DNA of 64,000 nucleotides from Rhynchopus euleeides (taxonomy: Eukaryota > Euglenozoa > Diplonemea > Diplonemida > Diplonemidae): assembly GCA_963210315.1 (NCBI GenBank), contig OY723292.1, forward strand, positions 1,798,001-1,862,000, in the 5' to 3' direction. Every line of letters starts with the position of its first letter. The stretch's first letter is position 1. Position numbers and translations under genes: made by a program. Below are positions 46,301 to 56,033 of the stretch, one piece after another. The notes beneath the pieces are model-generated. The model did no database searches, was not told the origin of the DNA, and worked only from the letters and a program-made list of their open reading frames with translations.

Positions 46301-49265
46301 ATCGGCCCATACCCGGCCCAGCACTGCCGAGATCGGCCCATAGCCGGCCCAGCACTGCCGAGATCGGCCCATAGCCGGCCCAGTACGGGCGAGATCGGCC
46401 CATAGCCGGCCCAGCACTGCCGAGATCGGCCCATAGCCGGCCCAGCACTGCCGAGATCGGCCCATGTCCGGCCCAGTACGGGCGAGATCGGCCCATAGCC
46501 GGCCCAGCACTGCCGAGATCGGCCCATAGCCGGCCCAGTACGGGCGAGATCGGCCCATGTCCGGCCCAGCACTGCCGAGATCGGCCCATAGCCGGCCCAG
46601 CACTGCCGAGATCGGCCCATGTCCGGCCCAGTACGGGCGAGATCGGCCCATACCCGGCCCAGCACTGCCGAGATCGGCCCATAGCCGGCCCAGCACTGCC
46701 GAGATCGGCCCATAGCCGGCCCAGTACGGGCGAGATCGGCCCATGTCCGGCCCAGCACTGCCGAGATCGGCCCATAGCCGGCCCAGTACGGGCGAGATCG
46801 GCCCATGTCCGGCCCAGCACTGCCGAGATCGGCCCATAGCCGGCCCAGTACTGCCGAGATCGGCCCATGTCCGGCCCAGTACGGGCGAGATCGGCCCATA
46901 CCCGGCCCAGCACTGCCGAGATCGGCCCATAGCCGGCCCAGTACGGGCGAGATCGGCCCATAGCCGGCCCAGCACTGCCGAGATCGGCCCATAGCCGGCC
47001 CAGCACTGCCGAGATCGGCCCATGTCCGGCCCAGTACGGGCGAGATCGGCCCATAGCCGGCCCAGCACTGCCGAGATCGGCCCATGTCCGGCCCAGCACT
47101 GCCGAGATCGGCCCATAGCCGGCCCAGCACTGCCGAGATCGGCCCATGTCCGGCCCAGTACGGGCGAGATCGGCCCATACCCGGCCCAGCACTGCCGAGA
47201 TCGGCCCATGTCCGGCCCAGTACGGGCGAGATCGGCCCATAGCCGGCCCAGCACTGCCGAGATCGGCCCATGTCCGGCCCAGTACGGGCGAGATCGGCCC
47301 ATAGCCGGCCCAGCACTGCCGAGATCGGCCCATGTCCGGCCCAGTACGGGCGAGATCGGCCCATACCCGGCCCAGCACTGCCGAGATCGGCCCATGTCCG
47401 GCCCAGTACGGGCGAGATCGGCCCATAGCCGGCCCAGCACTGCCGAGATCGGCCCATAGCCGGCCCAGCACTGCCGAGATCGGCCCATGTCCGGCCCAGT
47501 ACGGGCGAGATCGGCCCATACCCGGCCCAGCACTGCGGAGATCGGCCCATAACCGGCCCAGTACTGCCGAGATCGGCCCGTAGCCGGCCCAGCACTGCCG
47601 AGATCGGCCCATAGCCGGCCCAGTACGGGCGAGATCGGCCCATAGCCGGCCCAGCACTGCCGAGGTCGGCCCATGTCCGGCCTAGTCCGGGCGAGATCGG
47701 CCCATAGCCGGCCCAGCACTGCCGAGATCGGCCCATAGCCGGCCCAGTACGGGCGAGATCGGCCCATAGCCGGCCCAGTACGGGCGAGATCGGCCCATGT
47801 CCGGCCCAGCACTGCCGAGATCGGCCCATGTCCGGCCCAGTACGGGCGAGATCGGCCCATAGCCGGCCCAGCACTGCCGAGATCGGCCCATGTCCGGCCC
47901 AGTACGGGCGAGATCGGCCCATAGCCGGCCCAGCACTGCCGAGATCGGCCCATAGCCGGCCCAGCACTGCCGAGATCGGCCCATGTCCGGCCCAGTACGG
48001 GCGAGATCGGCCCATACCCGGCCCAGCACTGCGGAGATCGGCCCATAACCGGCCCAGTACTGCCGAGATCGGCCCGTAGCCGGCCCAGCACTGCCGAGAT
48101 CGGCCCATAGCCGGCCCAGTACGGGCGAGATCGGCCCATAGCCGGCCCAGCACTGCCGAGGTCGGCCCATGTCCGGCCTAGTCCGGGCGAGATCGGCCCA
48201 TAGCCGGCCCAGCACTGCCGAGATCGGCCCATAGCCGGCCCAGTACGGGCGAGATCGGCCCATAGCCGGCCCAGTACGGGCGAGATCGGCCCATGTCCGG
48301 CCCAGCACTGCCGAGATCGGCCCATGTCCGGCCCAGTACGGGCGAGATCGGCCCATACCCGGCCCAGCACTGCCGAGATCGGCCCATAGCCGGCCCAGCA
48401 CTGCCGAGATCGGCCCATAGCCGGCCCAGTACGGGCGAGATCGGCCCATGTCCGGCCCAGCACTGCCGAGATCGGCCCATAGCCGGCCCAGTACGGGCGA
48501 GATCGGCCCATGTCCGGCCCAGCACTGCCGAGATCGGCCCATGTCCGGCCCAGTACGGGCGAGATCGGCCCATACCCGGCCCAGCACTGCCGAGATCGGC
48601 CCATAGCCGGCCCAGCACTGCCGAGATCGGCCCATAGCCGGCCCAGTACGGGCGAGATCGGCCCATAGCCGGCCCAGCACTGCCGAGATCGGCCCATAGC
48701 CGGCCCAGCACTGCCGAGATCGGCCCATGTCCGGCCCAGTACGGGCGAGATCGGCCCATAGCCGGCCCAGCACTGCCGAGATCGGCCCATAGCCGGCCCA
48801 GTACGGGCGAGATCGGCCCATGTCCGGCCCAGCACTGCCGAGATCGGCCCATAGCCGGCCCAGCACTGTTGAGATCGGCCCATGTCCGGCCCAGCACTGC
48901 CGAGATCGGCCCATAGCCGGCCCAGTACGGGCGAGATCGGCCCATAGCCGGCCCAGCACTGCCGAGATCGGCCCATAGCCGGCCCAGTACGGGCGAGATC
49001 GGCCCATGTCCGGCCCAGCACTGCCGAGATCGGCCCATAGCCGGCCCAGTACTGCCGAGATCGGCCCATGTCCGGCCCAGTACGGGCGAGATCGGCCCAT
49101 ACCCGGCCCAGCACTGCCGAGATCGGCCCATAGCCGGCCCAGTACGGGCGAGATGGGCCCATAGCCGGCCCAGTACTGCCGAGATCGGCCCATAGCCGGC
49201 CCAGTACGGGCGAGATCGGCCCGTAGCCGGCCCAGCACTGCCGAGATCGGCCCATCGCCGGCCGA
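40390..49265. repeat. 31-bp satellite array with higher-order repeats
   Basis: About 286 copies of a 31-bp monomer. Two main variants differ at the same positions (CAGCACTGCCGAGATCGG and CAGTACGGGCGAGATCGG), and the joiner alternates between CCCATAGCC, CCCATGTCC and CCCATACCC. A rare monomer with GGCCTAGTCCGGGCGAG ends at about 40893, 41978, 43032, 43528, 45047, 45543, 46163, 47682 and 48178. All spacings are multiples of 31 (1085, 1054, 496, 1519, 496, 620, 1519, 496). The 2015-bp block from 43528 is repeated from 46163. There are no unique spacers, so it is not a CRISPR array. Long open frames through it are a by-product of the monomer. Confidence 0.97.
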
Positions 49266-49273
49266 GTAGTCGT

Positions 49274-52200
49274 ATGATGCTGAACGAAGACAGCCAGCAG
49301 GCGCTGCTCGTCGATGACTACTCCACAGAGACGAAGATCACGACACTCGTGGTCACAGACGTGCAGGCCTCGACCCTCTGCTTGGAGGAGTCTTTCGAGG
49401 GAATGCGGAAGGCGCTAAAAATCCACAACCATGTGATCCGGAAGTGCATTGCGGGCATGGCGGGTATGAGGCAGGACATCATCGAAGTATGCAGGTCATC
49501 CGGTCTTCGCGTGTGTGTGGCCACTCGTCACTTCCACTTCACTTGGACGGCACTGCTTCTCGCTTCCTGTGCCAGACCAGGGAGTGCTAGAGTTTGCATC
49601 GCCGATGCCCTGTTATCGTAAAAGTGAGAGTTGGCAGTGCCGGCACTCCCGTGCGACACTTCTGTTCTGGGTAGCGTCAAGTGAGCTGTGACATCCGTCA
49701 GGTTCTGTCGCCGCGCACGCATCGACTGAGTGAATCCCTGGTGTCGCGGTAGTCTGCCCCCCTTCCCGCTCCGACCTTGTTCTCTGCGCTGGTTGCCGGT
49801 TTGATTTCCTGCGCCCACGGTCACTCATCACCTATGCAGGGTTTCGATGATATGTCGGACCTTCGGGCACTCGTCGTATCTGCTTTGCAGGGGCTGACGA
49901 TTTGGGGCAAGTGCTCCGAGCTCCCCGCCACCCTCTTCGGCTTGCTAGAGCGCGATGGGGTTGATATCACTAAGCAGCAAGTGGTATCCACGCTTTCCCG
50001 CTTCTTTCGCGACGACGGCGTGAAGCTGCAGAGGGGGGCGGTTTTGTGTGTAGAGCAAGTGGCCACCGCACACCTTCCCTCTACGAAAGAGGTGCAGCGC
50101 AAGGGGAGGCGCAAGACCACGGAGTACTGCGTGCACGTCGGTCAGAAGCGATGCCCCTGCTTCCCCAGCACTGCTGCCCCCACGACGGCTGCTGCCCCCT
50201 CATCGCCGACGTCACCTGATGTGCCCGACGTCTCCCCCCTGCCACCCGAGACCGGCTTGCCGAGTCCTCCCCCTGCGCCTGACTCCCCCACCTCCTCTGC
50301 TGCTGCGGCCCCTGTGCCTTCACCTCCGACCGATGACCCCCTCCCCCCGCTGTTTACAAACCCTGCTCCTCCCTCTACTTCTGCTGCCCCGACTCCTCAG
50401 CCTTCCACCCCCACTACTCCCGACTTGCGAGTGCCCAGAGGCATTGACAACATTGGGGCGTCATGCTACGCGGCTGCGACCCTGCAGTACTTGTTTGCCA
50501 GCCCACTTGTCCGCGCAGTCTTCCTCGCGAATGCACGGTCTTTGCAGGATAGTGTCGATGAGTCGGGAATTGCCAACCTCAATGCACTCAGTGTCCAGCA
50601 GGCATGCCTCCTTCAGGAGTCGGATCGTATGCAGTCTCTGGTCAGCCTGCTCGAGAAAGCGTGTGATGGCAAGAGGACCCTGGTGCGGCCCACTGCTCTG
50701 CTGACCTTGTCGCCAGCACAGTTCCAGAGTGGGGCGAGTCAGGAGGATCCCGACGACTTTCTGAGGCTGGCCCTGCTGGCCCCGCTTCGGGACTACGACG
50801 ACCTCGTGCACCAGAAGACGGTGGTTCGGTGCCTGCAGTGCAAGGCGGAGTCGGTGACGCCGCAGCATTTCCTGCTGTACCCGGTGTCGATTCCGGAGAG
50901 ACCTGATGCCCTGAGCTTCGAGCAGCTCCTCCTCGGGTCGATGTGGGCATCCGAGGAGATGGATTACGAGTGCGATGCCCGGTGCCCTGGTGCGAAGCGC
51001 GCCATCATGAGTCAAGAGCCTGTCCTCATCCCGCGTGTCCTGATGGTGCAGTTGGTGCGCTTCCGCCACGACGGCCACACCGCGCGGAAGATTTTCACCC
51101 GCACGGATGTCCCCCTGGAGCTGGATGTTGCGGGTAGGGCGTACTCTCTCCGCAGCGTCGTGGTCCACGACGGGAAGAGTGCCCAATCTGGGCACTACAC
51201 CGCCTACTGTCGGTACGGTGATACCTGGCGTTGGTACAACGACAACCAGGTCGTCAAGATTGCCAGCATGACGAAGACCTGCGCCAGGTTGAAGAGGGAC
51301 AAAACCCCGTACCTCTTCCTGTTTGAGGAACAGCTCCCCCCTTCACCTTCATCGGCCGGAACTGCAACACCCCTCCCGCCCGCACCGAGGCCGCCTCCAG
51401 CCGCACCTGCACCACCGCCACCACCACCTGGGGTTCCCGCACCCCCCACCGCCGTAGCTGATGCTTCAACGCCCGGAGACTCCACACCGAGGCCGCCTCC
51501 AGCCGCACCTGCATCTCCGCCGCCACCACCTGGGGTTCCCGCACCCACCACCGCCGTAGCTGATGCTTCAACGCCCGGAGACTCCACACCGAGGCCGCCT
51601 CCGACCGCACCTGCATCTGCAGCTCCGCCATCTCCGTCTGGGGTCGCCCCCTGCGCCCCTGCTGCAGCTGCTGCTACAACGCCCGGTGTTACCACATCCC
51701 CCGGATCTGCGACGCAACGAGCGGCCACGGGGTGGGCCACCGACAAAGTGTCTTTTCTGAAGGGGCTGTTTCAGGCCTATAAGGATGTGGTTGGCGGCTC
51801 CTCCGGCTACTCCCGGTTGGCAAAAATCCTCATGAGGAAGCCGTTCCTCTGGACCCAGGAGCATGTCTTCTGCGGCAATAGCAAGGGCGACTACCACTCC
51901 AGGCTCAGGCACAAGCTGTCGGACTTCAACGCCGCTTTGGGCAAGAAGACGCACGGCACGGTCACCCCCCTCGCATTCCCTCCGTTGAAAAACGACGGAT
52001 TGCCGTTGGCGGACTATGTGTTCGAGCGCTGCAACCGCAGCAGGGCTGACACGGCTGACAGGCTTGTCAGCCAGTACTTCTGCAACCCCAAAGAGGCGAA
52101 TACCCAGGCGAGGGCTTGCTACGACAAGCACACCCGTCCTGGTGGCAGGGGCGACGGCTCCAACGACTCCGACGTGGTTGCGACCCCACCCTCAGTCCCA

Positions 52201-54630
52201 GCAGCCGCATCCCCCGGTTCCGTTGCAACAACAACTGACGCCCTCCCTCTGTCGGGCATGTCGGAAGCGTCCGTGCAGTATGTGGTCGATAAAACGATCC
52301 ATGCGTTGGTGAAGGAAGGCACTCTCGCCTACGCCCCCTCTCCGCTGAAGTCTGAGCGCGAGGAGGTGCTGTCCGACTCTGACTTGGGCACTCCTCAGGC
52401 CAAGCGTGCCAGGGTGGAGGACAGCAGGACCGCCAAGCGCCCCCTGACGGAGGCTGCTGAAAGCGCAGTCCCCAAGAAGCGCCAGCGGAAGGGGAAAGGG
52501 ACTGCAGAGGAGAAGCCGAAGCCTGTCGTCACCCCAAAGACTCTCCCTGATCCCCTGACTGCGGAGGACTTCGACAAGAAGGGACCCGCCGAGCGGATTG
52601 TGTGCGGCTTCGAGACCGGCCGTAACGGCGCGGACCCCCGGCCGGCGTACATGGACCGTCGCCTCCTGAACGGTCCGGATCTGACGGCCCAGATCAAGGC
52701 CGCAGATGCGGCGTACAAGGGGCTCTGGGAGGCGCTCCTTGGCAGCTTGCCAAAACCGGAGAACCCAGCCCTCAAAAAGCTGGCTTCGGGGTTCGCCTCT
52801 GGGACGCGGTTCCAGGATGTCTGGCGTGCCGAGCATGTGCGGATGTGGCGCGAGCATCCGAAGCGGTTTGACCTGAGTCATCTCGCGGCGGAAGGTGTGC
52901 GCTTTCCTCCCGGCGCATGGTTGGCGCTTCGCCCGGGGCAGGGTCATCGGCCGCTGCAGGTGCAGCGCCATATCTTGCGCAAGGCTGCGGCAGCAGCCCG
53001 CCGGGGAGCCATCCCAGCAGGCACCATCCACCCAGAGGCCCCCATCCCCTACATGGACCAACAAGCGAAGGTGCTGGCGCGCCGGTCGAAGACCAAGCAG
53101 GAGGCTGCTGTGAAGGCCATCTTCGTCTCCGATGAGGTGGGGGGGGTCGTGAAGCCGGGCAAGCGCAGCAAGGAGATGGAGGCGAAGTGGAAGAAGGCGA
53201 AGCGCCTCCTGAAGAAGAAGGACGCGGCTGCGGTGGAAGCTGCTTCCCAACCGGGGGCTGGCCGTGGGCGGAGAGACGGTATCTGCGAGCAGCTTGCCAC
53301 CGTGCAAAAAAAGCTCTACGACCAGTACATCTCTGAGAAGGACGACCCCAACATCGCCCATCCACTCGTCGGCAAGCCCCTCTCGCAGATCGTCGAGGAA
53401 GGCCGTTCCACCTTCAACTGGGACGAGGCCTGCAAGGGGCGTGTGCGTGAGCTGACCGGCCTCAGCGAGTGGCAGGTGGTGCTCCTGTATGAAAAGTACC
53501 AGTCGCCCAACCTGTTCACCCCCCACCACCTCCTCCTCACCCTCCACCACCTCCGGCGGAAGCCGATCCAGCGCCTCCTGGCCGCCCCCTTCTCCTTCTC
53601 CGACATGGATCCTGCCCGGGCGAAGGTCTACGTCACGGAAGGGTTGGAGCACCTGTTCAGGAACATGAACGAGGTGGAGAACGTGCGGGATACGTCACAC
53701 TGCGACCCCTACAACCACGCCCCTCTCTTCCCCGCTGTCACCCACATCCTCGATGTCACCTACATTCCTGTGGCGCGGGGGGGTGTAGACTGCGGCAACC
53801 TGAACTACTCCAGCTATTACGGCAAGGATGTAGTGAAGGTGCAAGTCGCCATCAACGCCTACGGCTTGGTATCGTACGTCACGGGTCCCCACCCAGGTTC
53901 AGAATCGGACTCCAGCCTGTGGGGTACGAGCAAGGACACCTCCCACGCCTTCCACCCCAACCTCGACGCGCACCACGTGGTTATGGGAGACGGGGCGTAC
54001 GCCGGTGCATGGCGTTGTGTGATTGCCACAAGGCGGGTCGGCGGGACCGGGGACGAGAACCGGGTGGGGCCGCTGCAGCAGTCGATCATGCCCCGGGTCG
54101 ACTGCCGTGAGTACGACGGTGCTCACAACCTGATCCGGATGCGCGTCGAACGTGCGATCGCGAGGCTGAAGGTCTTCCGGATCTTGACGTACCAGTGGCT
54201 GCGTCTCACCACCGTCAACGATCTCAAGGAGATGACGGCATGCGTGAGCATCGTCGCGAATTTGCACAATTTCATGTGTAAATACGCCCTCCCGGAGCTG
54301 CCAGTCGGGCCCTACCCCAACAAGGTGACTGACTTCGTGCCTTGCAGGGGCGAGGCGCCTACACCTGCTGAGGATGAGGAGGACGCGGAGGAGGGCACCC
54401 CGAGGAAATCGTCTGGCCGCACCCCCCAGGTGCCCGACACCTCAAGGCAGGGCGACGAGGACGAGGACGACGAGTACGATTTGGAGACGCTTACCGCAGA
54501 GATCGCAGGGGGCCGCAGCGTGAGCGACCCCTTTCCGGTGGAGGCGGAGGAGGAGGGCGACGACGTCATGGATTCCCTCCTCGATGCGACACGGAGTGAC
54601 GATGAGTGTGCAGAGTGGCATGACCTGTGA
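49274..54630 (+). CDS. Chimeric protein: cyclase-like exon, ubiquitin-specific protease and DDE (Harbinger-type) transposase
   Basis: Proposed exons are 49274-49486 and 49840-54630, giving 1667 residues. The intron (GTATGC to TATGCAG) is in phase 0 on both sides. Exon 1 has TTLVVTDVQASTLCLEES...MRKALKIHNHVIRKCI, which resembles the first strand, metal-site Asp and first helix of a class III nucleotidyl cyclase, cut short. Exon 2 starts with a winged-helix-like stretch. A USP fold follows: Cys box GIDNIGASCYAAATLQYLF (catalytic Cys at 50464-50466), CLQC and CDARC zinc pairs, and His box SGHYTAYCRYGDTWRWYNDN (His at 51193-51195). Pro-rich repeats and a region of unknown fold come next. The C-terminal DDE nuclease has Asp in LDVTYIPVA (53752), Asp in VMGDGAYAG (53989) and Glu in MRVERAIARLKVFRIL (54148). 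An acidic tail ends the protein. If exon 1 is not used, translation could start at 49777 or 49852. The frame is intact, so the element may be active. Confidence 0.75.
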
Positions 54631-55265
54631 GTTCTTCTTCTGGGAGGTTGAGGGGGTCCGCGGGGCGTTCTCTTGCGTTCTGGATTTCTGATGGCGTCCA
54701 CTTCTTTTTGTTCGGTTCTGTGTTAATACTAACAGAGGGTTACACGGGGTTGCCGCCCAGCACAAACGGCTGTATTCGTCTTATCTTCCTCCCTGCGTGG
54801 CCCATGGTCGCTTACCAGTTACCGTGCGCCACAAGGCATAATGCACCACAGTGTCGTGCAACGGGGCTGGGCCCACTATCCCAAAATGTGCCCGCAGCAT
54901 GGCGGTCGCTTCCCTCATTTTCCAAGGTCTAGCGAGGTTCTTCGAAGGTTCTGGGGAGCGGTCATCCCTGAAGCAAGCGGCGCAGAGCGCGTAATGCCTC
55001 AGACGGCCTGTGGCACCCCCCAGAACAGCCCTGCACCTAGCTTCGCCCTGGGGAAGGGTCAGGAAGGTTCGCGTGCCACGGGGCACCCTTCTCGTCCCCT
55101 CTGAGGCTTGAAGAAAGCCTGGGACCGCGGGAAAAAAAATTTTGGGGTCCAAAATAGTGCTCCCAGCTAGGGGCCACCCAACTCCCCACCCTTTTTTTTG
55201 CCTCCGATTTGTATAAATTTCTGCCCATTTTGCCCTGCACCAGCCTGCACTTTTTTGCACCGGCT
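54631..55265. other. 3' tail of the 15.2-kb element
   Basis: No gene is seen. The part after 55110 becomes AT-richer, with short A and T runs, and leads directly into the right inverted repeat. It probably holds the transcript end and subterminal transposase-binding sequence. Confidence 0.45.
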
Positions 55266-55278
55266 AGCGAAGACCCCC
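55266..55278 (-). repeat. Right terminal inverted repeat of the 15.2-kb element
   Basis: AGCGAAGACCCCC followed by TCA. With the preceding T it also matches the last 14 bases of the intronic MITEs. Confidence 0.7.
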
Positions 55279-56033
55279 TCAAGCATTTGCACATAACGGT
55301 GGAAGCCTCCAATGCAACACTCACAGCATAGAGGCCAAGTGTTTCTCGGAGGATTTGGGCGCACAAAGAACTCTCAGCCTACCCTCGGGTTTGCTGCTCA
55401 ACTTGCTTCTCAACCAGGCAGACCACAGTGTGTGGTAATGATCCAAGTGAAGCTAAAGGAGCCTGAACTGAGGAGACGCTTTGGGCGCGCTTTCCCTTGG
55501 GGGGGGTATGAGTGGAATGGTTGTTCCACGCGAGTGTGATTTGGTGCGCCGGCCGGCCTGTCAATCAGAGGAGGTATGGTGGTTCGTCAACTCTGCGAGA
55601 TGGGCGCAGCACTGCAATGCTGCATTGGTCCTAGTTGCGCTGTGTGTGCAGGGGGTGGTAGGGGCTGGGGGGTTGCAACAGAGGGCTTGAAAACCCGACT
55701 TCATTAAGAGTGTGGGTGTGGTGCACACGGCACAGTGTGGCATCAAGAGCTCAAGCGAAGACAGAAGCAACAGGTGAAAGAGGGCGGGGCTGAACAGACG
55801 CACACCTTCCCACACGCGACCTGATTCCAAACGATATCCTCCCCAATGATGCACCCGGCCCCTCGCACGTTGGCCTCTTGTCGGGTGACGCAGTGATTTG
55901 TTTGCAGCTCTCCTGTTGCTTCCCCCACACCGCACCGCCCCACAGCCCCCCCTCTCCCCCCCCTCCCCCCATATCCAACACATCTGCCCAACCCAGCTGC
56001 GTGCTTCTCTCTGTGGTGTGTTGGGCTGCAACG
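55279..56033. other. Intergenic, 5' flank of HEAT-repeat gene, partly duplicated
   Basis: The motif variant GTGGAAGCCTCCAA is at 55299-55312, about 720 bases before the start codon. 55609-55779 recurs at 63444-63614 and 55951-56033 at 63841-63923. The part between these blocks is not conserved. The frame of the HEAT gene is open back to 55878, but this stretch is Pro/His-rich and lies in a poor-coding context. Confidence 0.55.

Larger units (their letters stand above)
40073..55278 (+). mobile_element. 15.2-kb PIF/Harbinger-like DNA transposon carrying a satellite and a USP-transposase
   Basis: The proposed ends are GGGGGTCTTCGCT (40073-40085) and its reverse complement (55266-55278), flanked by TCA on both sides (40070-40072 and 55279-55281). 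A 3-bp target duplication is typical of PIF/Harbinger elements, and the only transposase inside has the matching DDE type. Between the ends lie a subterminal AT-rich part, the 31-bp satellite array, the chimeric USP-transposase gene and a 650-bp tail. The 108-bp MITE in genes A and B has the same 13-bp ends and a block almost identical to 40325-40345, which supports the left boundary. A further inverted copy of the end at 40214-40226 lacks a matching flank. It is not certain that the satellite and the gene moved together. Confidence 0.6.

Noticed and set aside
40274..49255. Series of minus-strand open frames of up to 1541 codons and many plus-strand frames of 83-145 codons
   Set aside because: All are translations of the 31-bp satellite in rotating frames; no start context, no domain and no splice evidence.
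40390..49265. CRISPR-like array of short regularly spaced repeats
   Set aside because: Monomers are contiguous with no unique spacers, no cas genes are near and the genome is eukaryotic.
49361..49374. Copy of the GTNGANGCNTCNAC motif in the cyclase-like exon (GTGCAGGCCTCGAC)
   Set aside because: It has a mismatch at a fixed position and is explained by the conserved protein motif DVQAST, so it is not counted among the intergenic copies.
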